Origin: an uncultured Bacillota bacterium
GTDB taxonomy: Bacteria > Bacillota > Dehalobacteriia > UBA7702
Assembly (NCBI GenBank): GCA_934702375.1
Contig: CAKUYE010000007.1
Coordinates: 1 to 64,000, forward strand
Direction: 5' to 3'
Length of the DNA stretch: 64,000 nucleotides
Numbering within the stretch: position 1 is the stretch's first letter; each line of letters starts with the position of its first letter. The position numbers and the translations under genes were made by a program. Positions 15,869-23,535 of the stretch are shown one piece after another. The notes under the pieces are model-generated. The model had not been told where the DNA came from and made no database searches. It saw only the letters and a program-made list of their open reading frames with translations.

Positions 15869-16411
15869 ATGAAAAAGTTTCTGAAATCTCCTTGGACAAT
15901 TGGCATTTCAACAACTTTACTCGGTTTTATTCTTACGGTTGGATATGACCTAATAAAGGGGAAACAAGTATTTACAACGATAGGGAAGTTTTTTTCAATG
16001 TTATGGAGTTGGATTATTACATTTCTGACTCTTGATTTGAAAGTATGGTGGGTGCTGTTAGGAATTGCTGTTCTGTTTTTTGTTTTGTATGCTGTTGCAA
16101 AAATCAGCGAACCAAAAGAACAAGTAAAACCGGCCTTTACTAACTATACGCAAGACCGTTTTCGCTTATGGAAATGGTCTTGGAATTGGGAATGGAGCAG
16201 CTATCATAAACAATGGCATGTGGCTAATCTGCACGCACATTGCCCCCAATGTGATACTCCAATGAACCACGACCAATATGAAGATGTTTTTCAATGCCCA
16301 CGTTGCCATTTTCGGGCCGAATATGATAATCACGAAAAATCCTATGAGGTAGAAACGGTTATTATTGATAACCTCAATAGGCAGAAAGGGGGATGCAAAA
16401 ATGAAACTTAA
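15869..16411 (+). CDS. Two-helix membrane protein with a C-terminal zinc ribbon
   Basis: 180 residues. Two hydrophobic segments are visible: about 11-27 (IGISTTLLGFILTVGY) and 60-79 (VWWVLLGIAVLFFVLYAVAK), with a third weaker one between (SMLWSWIITFLTL). A tryptophan-rich stretch follows and then a zinc ribbon, CPQC...CPRC (about residues 130-152). It overlaps the res gene by 11 bp and begins 10 bp after mod, so it is co-expressed with the restriction genes. I do not recognise a family. Similar membrane/zinc-ribbon proteins occur in defence loci; tethering or sensing at the membrane is a guess. Confidence 0.75.
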   Translation: MKKFLKSPWTIGISTTLLGFILTVGYDLIKGKQVFTTIGKFFSMLWSWIITFLTLDLKVWWVLLGIAVLFFVLYAVAKISEPKEQVKPAFTNYTQDRFRLWKWSWNWEWSSYHKQWHVANLHAHCPQCDTPMNHDQYEDVFQCPRCHFRAEYDNHEKSYEVETVIIDNLNRQKGGCKNET

Positions 16412-19400
16412 GTTTAAGCAACAAGATTTTCAAACCGCCGCAGTAGCCGCCGTTTGCGCCCTCTTTGATGGACAGCAAAAGGAAACGTCAACATTCAGCA
16501 TGGAGAAAAGCGGCAGTCAAATGCGCCTGTTTCAAGATATGGGTGTTGCAAATGCGCTATATATCGGCGACGAGAGAATAATTGAAAACATGCAGGCGGT
16601 GCAGCGCAGGCATAATTTGCCGCAGACCGCAGAGTTGCAGGGGCGGCAGTTTTCCGTTGAAATGGAAACGGGAACGGGCAAAACCTATGTCTATACAAAA
16701 ACAATCTATGAGCTTAACCGTCTTTATGGATTTACAAAGTTTATCATTGTTGTTCCGAGCGTTGCTATTCGCGAGGGCGTATATAAATCCTTGCAGGTAA
16801 CGCAGGAGCATTTTTCGGCGATTTACGATAACGCCCCTTGCCGCTATTTTATTTACAACAGCGCAAAGTTGTCCGATGTGAGGCAGTTCGCCACAAGCGC
16901 GAATATCGAAATTATGATTATCAACATCGACGCTTTCAGAAAAGCCGAAAACGTGATAAATCAGCAGCAGGACAGGCTGAACGGCGACGCTGCTATCCGC
17001 TTCATACAAGACACAAACCCCATTGTTATTATTGATGAGCCACAGAGCGTAGACAATACGCAAAAGGCAAAGGACGCCATCGCTTCGCTCAATCCTTTGT
17101 GCGTATTCCGCTATTCCGCAACGCATAGAGAGCGGGTCAATCTGCTTTACCGTTTGACTCCTGTTGACGCCTACCAAATGGGGCTTGTCAAGCAGATATG
17201 CGTTTCCTCTAATCAAATTGCGGGAGGCTATAACCGCCCCTATATCCGGCTTTTATCTGTTTCCAACGAGAATGGTTTTCGGGCGCGGATAGAAATAGAT
17301 ATTGCTGATAAAGACGGTAACGTGAGCCGTAAAACAATTACGGTGAAGCAGGACGCAGATTTATATAAGCTGTCCGGCAACCGCGACTTGTATGAGGGAT
17401 ATACGATTTCCGGCATTGACTGTACGCCGGGAATGGAGCAAATCGAGCTGTCGGGCGTTGACATTATTAGGCTTGGAAAAGCAATAGGCGACGTTGATGA
17501 AAATACTATGAAGCGGGCGCAGATACGCCGGACGATTGAGGCACATTTAGATAAAGAACTGCGCTATACAGAAAAAGGGATAAAGGTATTATCTTTGTTT
17601 TTTATTGACGAAGTAAAGAAATACCGCACTGAGGATGGGAACAAAGGAATATACGCGCAGATGTTCGAGGAAGTTTATGCCGAGCTTATGAACTTACCAA
17701 AGTACGCAGAGTTGCACGGGCGTTTTCCCGCCGATGTGGCGCGTGTTCACGACGGATACTTTTCACAAGACAAAAAGGGGAATTACAAAAACACTAGGGG
17801 CGACACGTTGGACGACTACAACACCTATAATACGATTATGAAGGACAAGGAGTGGTTATTGTCTTTTGATTGTCCGTTGCGTTTTATCTTTTCTCATTCC
17901 GCATTAAAAGAGGGTTGGGACAATCCAAACGTCTTTCAAGTTTGTACGCTCATTGAGCAGAAAAGCACGTTGACCGCAAGGCAAAAGGTGGGGCGCGGCT
18001 TGCGTCTTTGCGTCAATCAAGACGGAGAGCGTATTGAGGACAGAAACATAAACCTGCTGCACGTTATGGCAAATGAGAGTTTTGCGGAGTTTGCCGATAC
18101 ATTGCAAAAAGAGATTGAGGACGATACGGGCGTTAAGTTCGGCGTTTTGCAGCTTGGTTTGTTTAGCGGTATGGTATTTGAAGAAAGCCGAACAGAAGAA
18201 ACGCCGCTTACCGAACAGCAGGCGACAATGCTTATTTCCCATCTTGCGAGTGAGGGATTCATTAAGACCGAAGCACCCACACCGGAAGTTGCGGAATTGC
18301 CGCAAGAGCTTGAGGCGGCAAAAACAAAAGCGGTTGAACTTATTGCCCGCGATGGTGGCATTACCCCTGCCGCGATAACAGAGCTTACAGCGCAAAAAAC
18401 GGTTGTCATGCAAAGCACAATTTCTTACGATAACGCACAAACGCTCTTAACTCATTTTGAGGAAAGGGGATATGTGTCAAAATCCGGCAAGATAAAGGAC
18501 AGCATGAAAGCAGCCTTGCAGGACGGAACGCTTGAATTGCCGCCGCAGTTAGAAAACGCAAGAGCACAGATTGTTGCTGCAATACGCCGAGCCGATACAA
18601 GGCCGCCTATCCGCGACGCTTCAAGGGACGTTACGGTAAAACTCAAAAAGGAAGTTACCGCGTCGCCGGAGTTTTTGGAATTATGGGACAAGATAAAGCA
18701 AAAGACTACCTATCGCGTAAAGATAAACGAGGACGAGCTTGTGCGCCGCAGCGTTGATGGATTAAGGAACATGGAGGCGATACCGAAAGCACGTATCATT
18801 ACGCAGACCGCCGATATTCAGATAGATAATCCAGGCGTAACCTATATTGAACGCGGTATTAAAACGGCTGCTCTTGAGGACAGCTACTCATCGTTGCCAA
18901 ATATTCTTGCTATTATAGGCGGGCAAACACTAACTAAACGTGCTACCGTTGCGGAAATATTGAAGCAAAGCGGGCGCTTGCAGGACTTTCTGAATAATCC
19001 GCAGATGTTTATTGAAAACGCAACGCAGATTATTTTGGATGTGCGCCGCACTCTTGCAATAGATGGTATCAGCTACAAAAAGCTGTATGGTGAAGAATAC
19101 TATGTGCAGGAGATTTTCGATAGCGCAGAGCTAATCGCTAACCTTGACCGAAACGCCGTTGCAGTAGACCATAGTGTTTATGATTACATTGTTTATGATA
19201 GCACGACAGTCGAAAAGCCGTTTGCCCTTGCATTGGACAATGACCCCGATGTAAAAATGTTCTTCAAACTGCCGAGCCGCTTCAAGGTTGATACGCCAAT
19301 AGGCACATATAACCCCGATTGGGCGGTTTATGTAGAAATTGATGGCAGTAAAAAACTGTATTTCATTTTGGAAACCAAAGGCAAGACGAATGAACTTGAT

Positions 19401-19520
19401 TTACGTGGACGCGAGGATTTGAAAATCCGTTGCGGCAAAGCACATTTCAAAGCAATCGGTAGCAGCGCAGAACTGTATGTTGCAACAAAGTGGAATGATT
19501 TTAAGGTGCGTAATATTTGA
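16401..19520 (+). CDS. res: Type III restriction subunit (Res): SF2 helicase and PD-(D/E)XK nuclease
   Basis: 1039 residues. ATG 16401 follows AAGGGGG; the longer upstream frame is inside the previous gene. Helicase motif I is METGTGKTYVY (about residues 88-98), motif II is IIDEPQSVD (DEPQ rather than DEAD/DEPH), motif III FRYSATHRE, and motif VI region VGRGLRL. The C-terminal nuclease has NPDWAVYVE...FILETKGK, a clear PD...ExK. Res translocates or switches on DNA after Mod recognises two sites and then cuts beside the site. Complete, with no visible lesion. It is the last gene of the defence operon. Confidence 0.93.
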   Translation: MKLKFKQQDFQTAAVAAVCALFDGQQKETSTFSMEKSGSQMRLFQDMGVANALYIGDERIIENMQAVQRRHNLPQTAELQGRQFSVEMETGTGKTYVYTKTIYELNRLYGFTKFIIVVPSVAIREGVYKSLQVTQEHFSAIYDNAPCRYFIYNSAKLSDVRQFATSANIEIMIINIDAFRKAENVINQQQDRLNGDAAIRFIQDTNPIVIIDEPQSVDNTQKAKDAIASLNPLCVFRYSATHRERVNLLYRLTPVDAYQMGLVKQICVSSNQIAGGYNRPYIRLLSVSNENGFRARIEIDIADKDGNVSRKTITVKQDADLYKLSGNRDLYEGYTISGIDCTPGMEQIELSGVDIIRLGKAIGDVDENTMKRAQIRRTIEAHLDKELRYTEKGIKVLSLFFIDEVKKYRTEDGNKGIYAQMFEEVYAELMNLPKYAELHGRFPADVARVHDGYFSQDKKGNYKNTRGDTLDDYNTYNTIMKDKEWLLSFDCPLRFIFSHSALKEGWDNPNVFQVCTLIEQKSTLTARQKVGRGLRLCVNQDGERIEDRNINLLHVMANESFAEFADTLQKEIEDDTGVKFGVLQLGLFSGMVFEESRTEETPLTEQQATMLISHLASEGFIKTEAPTPEVAELPQELEAAKTKAVELIARDGGITPAAITELTAQKTVVMQSTISYDNAQTLLTHFEERGYVSKSGKIKDSMKAALQDGTLELPPQLENARAQIVAAIRRADTRPPIRDASRDVTVKLKKEVTASPEFLELWDKIKQKTTYRVKINEDELVRRSVDGLRNMEAIPKARIITQTADIQIDNPGVTYIERGIKTAALEDSYSSLPNILAIIGGQTLTKRATVAEILKQSGRLQDFLNNPQMFIENATQIILDVRRTLAIDGISYKKLYGEEYYVQEIFDSAELIANLDRNAVAVDHSVYDYIVYDSTTVEKPFALALDNDPDVKMFFKLPSRFKVDTPIGTYNPDWAVYVEIDGSKKLYFILETKGKTNELDLRGREDLKIRCGKAHFKAIGSSAELYVATKWNDFKVRNI

Positions 19521-19866
19521 CGGCACAATAGCAACATACAAGCTGCTGTGCAAGGTTGAAATAAACAGGCTTCGCCCGACCTTGACAGCGACTTGTGTTC
19601 TTGCTGTATGGAAAACAAGAGGGCGAAAGCAGCAAGTGCTTCCGCCCTCAAAATATCATGGGTCTATGTTACGCAATAGAAGTCAAAAAAGCCTGTGTTC
19701 ATGCAGCTTTGCAGGCGCAGAAACGGGGTAGGTAATATTAAACCATTACCTACCCCGAAAATGGCGTTCTATTGCGTGACAAAACGGGCATATCGCCGTT
19801 ATGACGATATGCCCGTTTGTCTTGCACCCTGTATGACAGCTACCCTGTTTCAGTTTGTTGTTGATA
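19521..19866 (+). other. Element right end: gene-free, three consecutive hairpins
   Basis: Three strong inverted repeats: GAGGGCG...CGCCCTC (19619-19649), CGGGGTAGGTAAT...ATTACCTACCCCG (19724-19757) and ACGGGCATATCG...CGATATGCCCGT (19782-19818). The last is followed by TTTGTCTTG and may terminate the operon. No supported ORF. Confidence 0.6.
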
Positions 19867-19904
19867 CTGTTTTATGAGTAGCTACCATTTGCAGGGTCTT
19901 TTAT
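19867..19904 (-). repeat. Right terminal inverted repeat of the serine-recombinase element
   Basis: Reads CTGTTTTATGAGT ... GGTCTTTTAT, the inverse of the left end. Just outside it lies another inverted repeat, CTACTTACCA...TGGTAAGTAG (19918-19958). Confidence 0.8.
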
Positions 19905-20061
19905 TTTATTAAAAAATCTACTTACCACTTTTGAAAAAATTTTGAAAATGGTAAGTAGAAATGTTGGGTGGTTTGTTTTCCGGTCTCTTGACAAATGGAT
20001 TGGTTGGGCGTAGGATAACAGTAGCTGTTTTTAGCGTATGTTATTTTAGGAAGATGATTTT

Positions 20062-20538
20062 ATGAAGAAAGTGGAAATAAAAACGAAGAGAATGGTCTTG
20101 CGTCCCATGTCTGATGATGAGATTGGGGCGCGGATAGAAGCCGTTGATTCCGATGAGCTTCGGGCAGCTTACGGCGAAATGCTGGCGGGTTGCAAAGGCG
20201 ACCCTGAAAACCGGGTTTGGTACGCGCCGTGGCAAATGGTGTTGAAGGACAGCGGAGTTTCCATTGGTGAGATCGGATTCAAAGGCCCGGGGCAGGAACA
20301 TGCAGTGGAGATTGGCTGCGGTGTTTTGCCGGAGCATCGGAGGCAGGGCTATGCTGCCGAAGCTCTGGAAGCCATGACTCGATGGGCTTTTGGAAAGAAG
20401 GATATTGTTTTTGTGGAAGCCGAAGCTGACCCGGACAACAAAGCCTCCCTGGGGGTTTTGGAAAAGTGCGGCTTTGTGCCGGACGGGACCGGAGCGGAAG
20501 GACCTCGTTTTGTGCTGGAATGTCCTCTGACCAACTGA
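20062..20538 (+). CDS. GNAT-family N-acetyltransferase
   Basis: 158 residues with the GNAT core: beta4 AVEIGCGVLP, the acetyl-CoA pyrophosphate-binding loop EHRRQGYAAEALEAM (R/QxxGxG/A type), and the motif B region ADPDNKASLGVLEKCGF. The N-terminal KTKRMVLRPMSDDEI is typical of the RimJ/RimL-like group that acetylates protein N-termini, antibiotics or small amines. Substrate cannot be told. It stands alone after the mobile element; the small glycine-zipper frame that follows is in the same phase. Confidence 0.88.
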   Translation: MKKVEIKTKRMVLRPMSDDEIGARIEAVDSDELRAAYGEMLAGCKGDPENRVWYAPWQMVLKDSGVSIGEIGFKGPGQEHAVEIGCGVLPEHRRQGYAAEALEAMTRWAFGKKDIVFVEAEADPDNKASLGVLEKCGFVPDGTGAEGPRFVLECPLTN

Positions 20539-20550
20539 TCCTCAGTCTAT

Positions 20551-20718
20551 ATGCTGTTTGGCATCAGCATCGGCATGGCCATTGGGCAGCTCCATGATCA
20601 GATGCTTTGGGGCATGGCCATCGGCATGAGCCTTGGCGTACTGGTGGGGATGCTGCTTAACAATTCTGCAAAAAAGAGCCGCGAAGCCCTTAAGCGGCAG
20701 CGAAAAACAGGGAAATAA
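20551..20718 (+). CDS. Glycine-zipper small membrane protein (possible)
   Basis: 55 codons: MLFGISIGMAIGQLHDQMLW, then GMAIGMSLGVLVGMLL and a basic tail KKSREALKRQRK. Glycine every four residues in a hydrophobic stretch is a glycine-zipper membrane hairpin. The start has no good ribosome site, but the frame is in phase with the GNAT gene, 12 bp after its stop, so translational coupling or a former fusion is possible. Confidence 0.45.
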   Translation: MLFGISIGMAIGQLHDQMLWGMAIGMSLGVLVGMLLNNSAKKSREALKRQRKTGK

Positions 20719-20739
20719 ATTGACGAATAAAAGAAAATT

Positions 20740-20767
20740 GCCGTATCTCCCACAAAAGAGATACGGC
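20740..20767 (+). terminator. Hairpin upstream of the small-peptide gene
   Basis: GCCGTATCTC-ccacaaaa-GAGATACGGC, perfect stem, followed by a T-rich stretch. The same stem returns at 21008-21040. Confidence 0.7.
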
Positions 20768-20790
20768 GACTTTATACTTTTTTGTATTGA

Positions 20791-20819
20791 TTGACAGAAA
20801 AGAATTATTATGATAGTAT
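20791..20819 (+). promoter_or_regulatory. Promoter of the 24-aa peptide gene
   Basis: Consensus TTGACA (20791-20796), 17-bp spacer, TAGTAT (20814-20819). Transcription would start about 75 bp upstream of the peptide ATG, leaving a leader that can fold (GATCTTTTGAT, GATCCCACCGGGATA). Confidence 0.65.
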
Positions 20820-20899
20820 TTATTTTGTCAAAAGATGTTGATCTTTTGATGGGTGATGCAAACGGCTGCCTGATCCCACCGGGATAGGGAGGTGATAGC

Positions 20900-20974
20900 A
20901 TGAGTGAATTAACAGTGTTGATCTTAGCGATCGATATTTACTTGTTCCTCTTGCTATTATCAAGAAACAAGTAA
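20900..20974 (+). CDS. 24-residue hydrophobic peptide, type I toxin-like
   Basis: MSELTVLILAIDIYLFLLLL plus a polar/basic end SRNK. One membrane-spanning helix fills most of the peptide. The ribosome site AGGGAGGTGATAG is excellent and well spaced, so translation is credible despite the length. Its own promoter, a foldable leader and flanking hairpins resemble type I toxin genes of Bacillota or the "holin-like toxin" peptides. No antisense RNA promoter is obvious. Function inferred. Confidence 0.6.
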   Translation: MSELTVLILAIDIYLFLLLLSRNK

Positions 20975-21007
20975 TTTAATTTTATATGATAAAATATAAA
21001 AATAAAT

Positions 21008-21040
21008 TAGCCGTTTCTCCCTAGCACTGAGATACGGCTA
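21008..21040 (+). terminator. Hairpin downstream of the small-peptide gene
   Basis: TAGCCGTTTCTC-cctagcact-GAGATACGGCTA, sharing its right arm with the hairpin at 20740-20767, followed by TTTCTG. Together the two copies bracket the peptide gene. Confidence 0.65.
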
Positions 21041-21189
21041 TTTCTGAAAATGAAAAAACTGTTAACCATGCCAGGCAGCTGTTGCCACCCTGTTTTTTTC
21101 TGAATCCATTATAGCATAGCGATGATGCTTTTGTCAAATTGAAAAGAAAGGATTCGATCTCGGAGGGTGTTTCGAGGTCGGTTTTTTGA

Positions 21190-21240
21190 TTGACAAAAGA
21201 GGAGATAGCGTAGTACAATGTAGTGTAATGTAGTATGTAG
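21190..21240 (+). promoter_or_regulatory. relBE promoter with TGTAG repeats
   Basis: TTGACA (21190-21195) and TACAAT (21214-21219), spacer 18. The stretch over and after the -10 box holds three TGTAG units (about 21218-21240), a plausible RelB autoregulatory site. Confidence 0.65.
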
Positions 21241-21256
21241 AAAGGGAGGTTATCGC

Positions 21257-21478
21257 ATGGGTTTTTCGATTCGTTTGAGTGAAGAAGAGAGAGCTTTGGC
21301 CGACAGCTACGCAAAGCTTCATTCCATATCCTTGGGAGAGGCCTTTAAAAAGGCTCTTTTTGAAAAGATTGAAGAGGAATACGATGTTGTTGTTGCAGAG
21401 GAAGCCTACGAAGAATACCTTGAGGAAGGAAAACAAAGTCGCCCCGTTGAGGAATTGTGGAAAGAGTTGGGGCTATGA
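21257..21478 (+). CDS. relB: RelB/DUF6290-type antitoxin
   Basis: 73 residues. The N-terminus, MGFSIRLSEEERALADSYAK followed by SISLGEAFKKALFE, is a ribbon-helix-helix of the RelB-like DUF6290 kind; the acidic, helical C-terminus (EEAYEEYLEEGKQSRPVEELWKE) should wrap the toxin. GGGAGG precedes the ATG. Overlaps the toxin gene by 4 bp (ATGA). Confidence 0.85.
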   Translation: MGFSIRLSEEERALADSYAKLHSISLGEAFKKALFEKIEEEYDVVVAEEAYEEYLEEGKQSRPVEELWKELGL

Positions 21479-21744
21479 AATATCGATTGGAAACGACATC
21501 CCGGTTTGATCGGGAGTTTAAGAAGCTGGATCGATACACCCAAAAAATTTTAAAATCGTGGATCCAATCCCATTTGCAGGATTGTGAAGACCCCAGAGCC
21601 TTTGGCAAGGGGCTTACGGCAAATTGCAGTGATCGATGGCGGTATCGTATTGGGGATTATCGACTGCTTTGTGAGATCTGCGACGAAAAGGTTGTTATTT
21701 TGACCTTGTCTGTGGGGCATCGTCGGGATATTTATAAATCATAA
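21475..21744 (+). CDS. relE: RelE/ParE-superfamily toxin
   Basis: 89 residues from the coupled ATG at 21475. The RelE fold is plain: KYRLETTSRFDREFKKLDR, a central helix pair, ANCSDRWRYRIGDYRLLCEI and LSVGHRRDIYK. Arg residues in WRYRIGDYRL and the final HRRDIY are those that contact mRNA in RelE-type ribosome-dependent endonucleases. Expected to cleave translated mRNA when RelB is lost. A strong hairpin terminator follows 5 bp after the stop. Confidence 0.9.
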   Translation: MKYRLETTSRFDREFKKLDRYTQKILKSWIQSHLQDCEDPRAFGKGLTANCSDRWRYRIGDYRLLCEICDEKVVILTLSVGHRRDIYKS

Positions 21745-21748
21745 GGGA

Positions 21749-21784
21749 AACGTCCGGAAGAGAGAAAACTTCCGGACGTTTTTG
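21749..21784. terminator. Bidirectional terminator between relE and the ThyA-like gene
   Basis: AACGTCCGGAAG-agagaaaa-CTTCCGGACGTT followed by TTTTG on the plus strand; it lies between two convergent genes. Confidence 0.85.
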
Positions 21785-21790
21785 TATGCT

Positions 21791-22555
21791 TTATTTGATA
21801 TTGTATTTGGCTTTTTGGTCTGCCACCATGGCCATGATGGCGGGGATCTCATCCTTCATCAGGGCATCGTAAAAGCCTTGGTAGTGGTAGGTGAGGTCTT
21901 TGATATCCTTCCTACGGATGGCCTCGGTGTATTTGGTGAGGCGTTCAAAGCAGTTTTCGTAGGCATGGAAGGAATAGGCAATGTGGGTGTAGGAGCCTAT
22001 GGGAACCTTCAATTCGGCGGCAACCTTCTTTTGCAGAGCGATGAAGCCTACGGCATTCATGTAGGTGGCCTGTACCGCATCGTTGGAGCGCATCATCACC
22101 GTCATGTTGAGTTGATCTTCCCGAATGGCAAAGTGGATTGATTGCAGGCAGGCGGGGTGTTCGTTGGAACTGTCCACATCGAAATCCCGAATATTCATGA
22201 TGGCTCGGCGGGAGAAGGGGTTGCGCTTTAGCTCTTCAATAATCCAGGGGAGCTGATGAGCGAAGCGCTGGTGATAAGTATATTCCCAGACATTTTCTCC
22301 GGCGCCGACCATAAAGTCGAGGATGCCGTCGCAGATTTCCATGGTGTATTGCTGCAGTTCGTGATGACCCCCGGGAAAAAGCCGGGAGATAAAAGGCTCG
22401 GCATCGGCCTGTTCCACGTAGAAGGTCATGGGCAGCTCCTTCATGGTAGTGTTGTAATCCGGGCAGGGGTATACCTTGCCTTCCTTTTCCAAAAGGTACA
22501 ACGCTTTATGATAAGCTTCCGGTAATGTTTTTCCTTCGGTCGTGAACATCTTCAT
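21791..22555 (-). CDS. Thymidylate-synthase-fold protein (ThyA superfamily), chromosomal copy
   Basis: 254 residues. Features of the ThyA/dCMP-hydroxymethylase fold in order: RLFPGG, TYHQRF (phosphate-binding Arg region), RRAIMNIRDFD, the catalytic-cysteine loop HPACLQSIHF, then MRSNDAVQATYMNAVGFIAL, matching the SxDxxxGxPFN nucleotide-binding helix, and the GSYTHIAYSFHAYE strand (His-x-Tyr). The exact ThyA motif around the Asn that reads dUMP is altered (SNDAVQATYMNA), so it may act on another pyrimidine nucleotide. ATG 22555 was chosen because it aligns with the start of the prophage paralogue at 33642-34382. It sits alone between relBE and a broken regulator. Confidence 0.8.
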   Translation of the reverse strand: MKMFTTEGKTLPEAYHKALYLLEKEGKVYPCPDYNTTMKELPMTFYVEQADAEPFISRLFPGGHHELQQYTMEICDGILDFMVGAGENVWEYTYHQRFAHQLPWIIEELKRNPFSRRAIMNIRDFDVDSSNEHPACLQSIHFAIREDQLNMTVMMRSNDAVQATYMNAVGFIALQKKVAAELKVPIGSYTHIAYSFHAYENCFERLTKYTEAIRRKDIKDLTYHYQGFYDALMKDEIPAIMAMVADQKAKYNIK

Positions 22556-22610
22556 CGAACAACAGACTCCCATCCTATGATATATAATATTATTTTATCA
22601 CGATTTCATT

Positions 22611-23123
22611 TTATATGCAAATATTTCTTTTGCAGCGGCACAAAAAAAGACCGCCGCCCAATAAGCTTTTGTGAAAGCGCAGAAAGTATTTATTGTTCAG
22701 CTTTACTTCGATGTCATCCAGCTTGCCGTAAAATTCATCCTCGCCGTCTTCGTGAACGATTTTTATTTTACGGGCATTGCTTTCAAAATAGCGGATTTTA
22801 TGAACCGGGACGCTTTTTGTAACCCCCTGGGCCTGAAACAGGAAGCATGCCTCCTCCTCGGTTTTCAGTTTAAATGCCAGATCCAGCACGGAAAAGATAT
22901 CTTCCTTTTTCAGAGGTTTGATGAGGAAGTGGAGAGGGCGCACCGCAAAGAGATCCATAGCGTAATCCCGGAGAGAGGAAATATAGACGATTTGGGTGGT
23001 TTGATTGTTCAGCTCTTCCCGAAGATATTTGCCAATGGCAATGCCGTTGATTTCTGTAAGCTCGATATCCAAAATGATCAGGTCGAAATACTGGCCGCAG
23101 GAAAGCAAGTGAAAGAAATTCAA
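22611..23123 (-). pseudogene. Truncated LytTR response regulator
   Basis: The open frame starts in the middle of a receiver domain (FDLIILDIELTEINGIAIGK, with the phospho-acceptor region, then SSLRDYAMDLF...LIKPLKK) and continues into a LytTR DNA-binding domain (VPVHKIRYFESNARKIKIVH). About 40 residues of the receiver N-terminus are missing. The LytTR domain breaks after LRFHKS, where the frame runs into unrelated GGGLFLCRCKRN. Both ends are damaged and no histidine kinase lies nearby, so it is a relic. Confidence 0.75.
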
Positions 23124-23354
23124 ACCCGAATTCGCTAAATTAAATTATAACCTTTGATGCATCCTGCCGTTATGGAAGTGATGCAAAGCAAAAAAACAGC
23201 ACGATTTAAGCAAAGAAATGGAACGGTTATTTTTATGTACCGTTTTCGGTACATGACTGCCTCGAATTGTTTTTTGATATTGTATTGAACGCCAAACGGT
23301 TGTATAATATTACTGTCGAGAGAAATTTGTGGGTAAATAGCGAAAAATGGCAAC

Positions 23355-23453
23355 AAAAAAGACCTACAACGTAGGCCTTCTGTTCACACACTGTGAAGCC
23401 GCGATGCGGCGGTTTGAATAAATTTTTATTTGAACTTGCAGTGTAAATTCAAT
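23355..23453 (-). ncRNA. tracrRNA of the type II-A CRISPR system
   Basis: Read on the minus strand: anti-repeat TTGAATTTACACTGCAAGTT, a linker, nexus-like stem CCGCCGCATCGCGGC, a TTCACAGTGTGTGAA hairpin, and a terminator GGCCTACGTTGTAGGTC followed by TTTTTT. The anti-repeat complements the solitary repeat at 29573 (GTGTAAATTCAAT shared, then a bulge, then TTTGA). It lies divergently upstream of cas9, the usual II-A place. Start site estimated from the promoter. Confidence 0.9.
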
Positions 23454-23459
23454 ACATTC

Positions 23460-23488
23460 ATTATAGACGGTTTTGCTGCTTTTGTCAA
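23460..23488 (-). promoter_or_regulatory. tracrRNA promoter
   Basis: On the minus strand a perfect TTGACA, exactly 17 bp, then a perfect TATAAT. This is the strongest-looking promoter in the locus. Confidence 0.9.
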
Positions 23489-23535
23489 TATCTATCTTTA
23501 CAGAGTTCTCAGTTAAATTTTATCGGGAGGTTCTT

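Larger units (their letters stand above)
9590..19904. mobile_element. Serine-recombinase element with terminal inverted repeats, carrying a type III restriction/OLD defence operon
   Basis: The ends are 38-bp imperfect inverted repeats (9590-9627 and 19867-19904), identical at 29 of 38 positions by my alignment. A large serine recombinase is the first gene inside the left end, followed by a TnpW-like small protein and a defence operon pointing the other way. The left end lies 3 bp beyond the tRNA-Leu CCA, so the tRNA is intact. No conjugation or replication genes are present; it is an integrative, probably excisable cargo element of the Tn4451/TnpX kind. Boundaries are my inference from the repeats. 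Confidence 0.75.
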
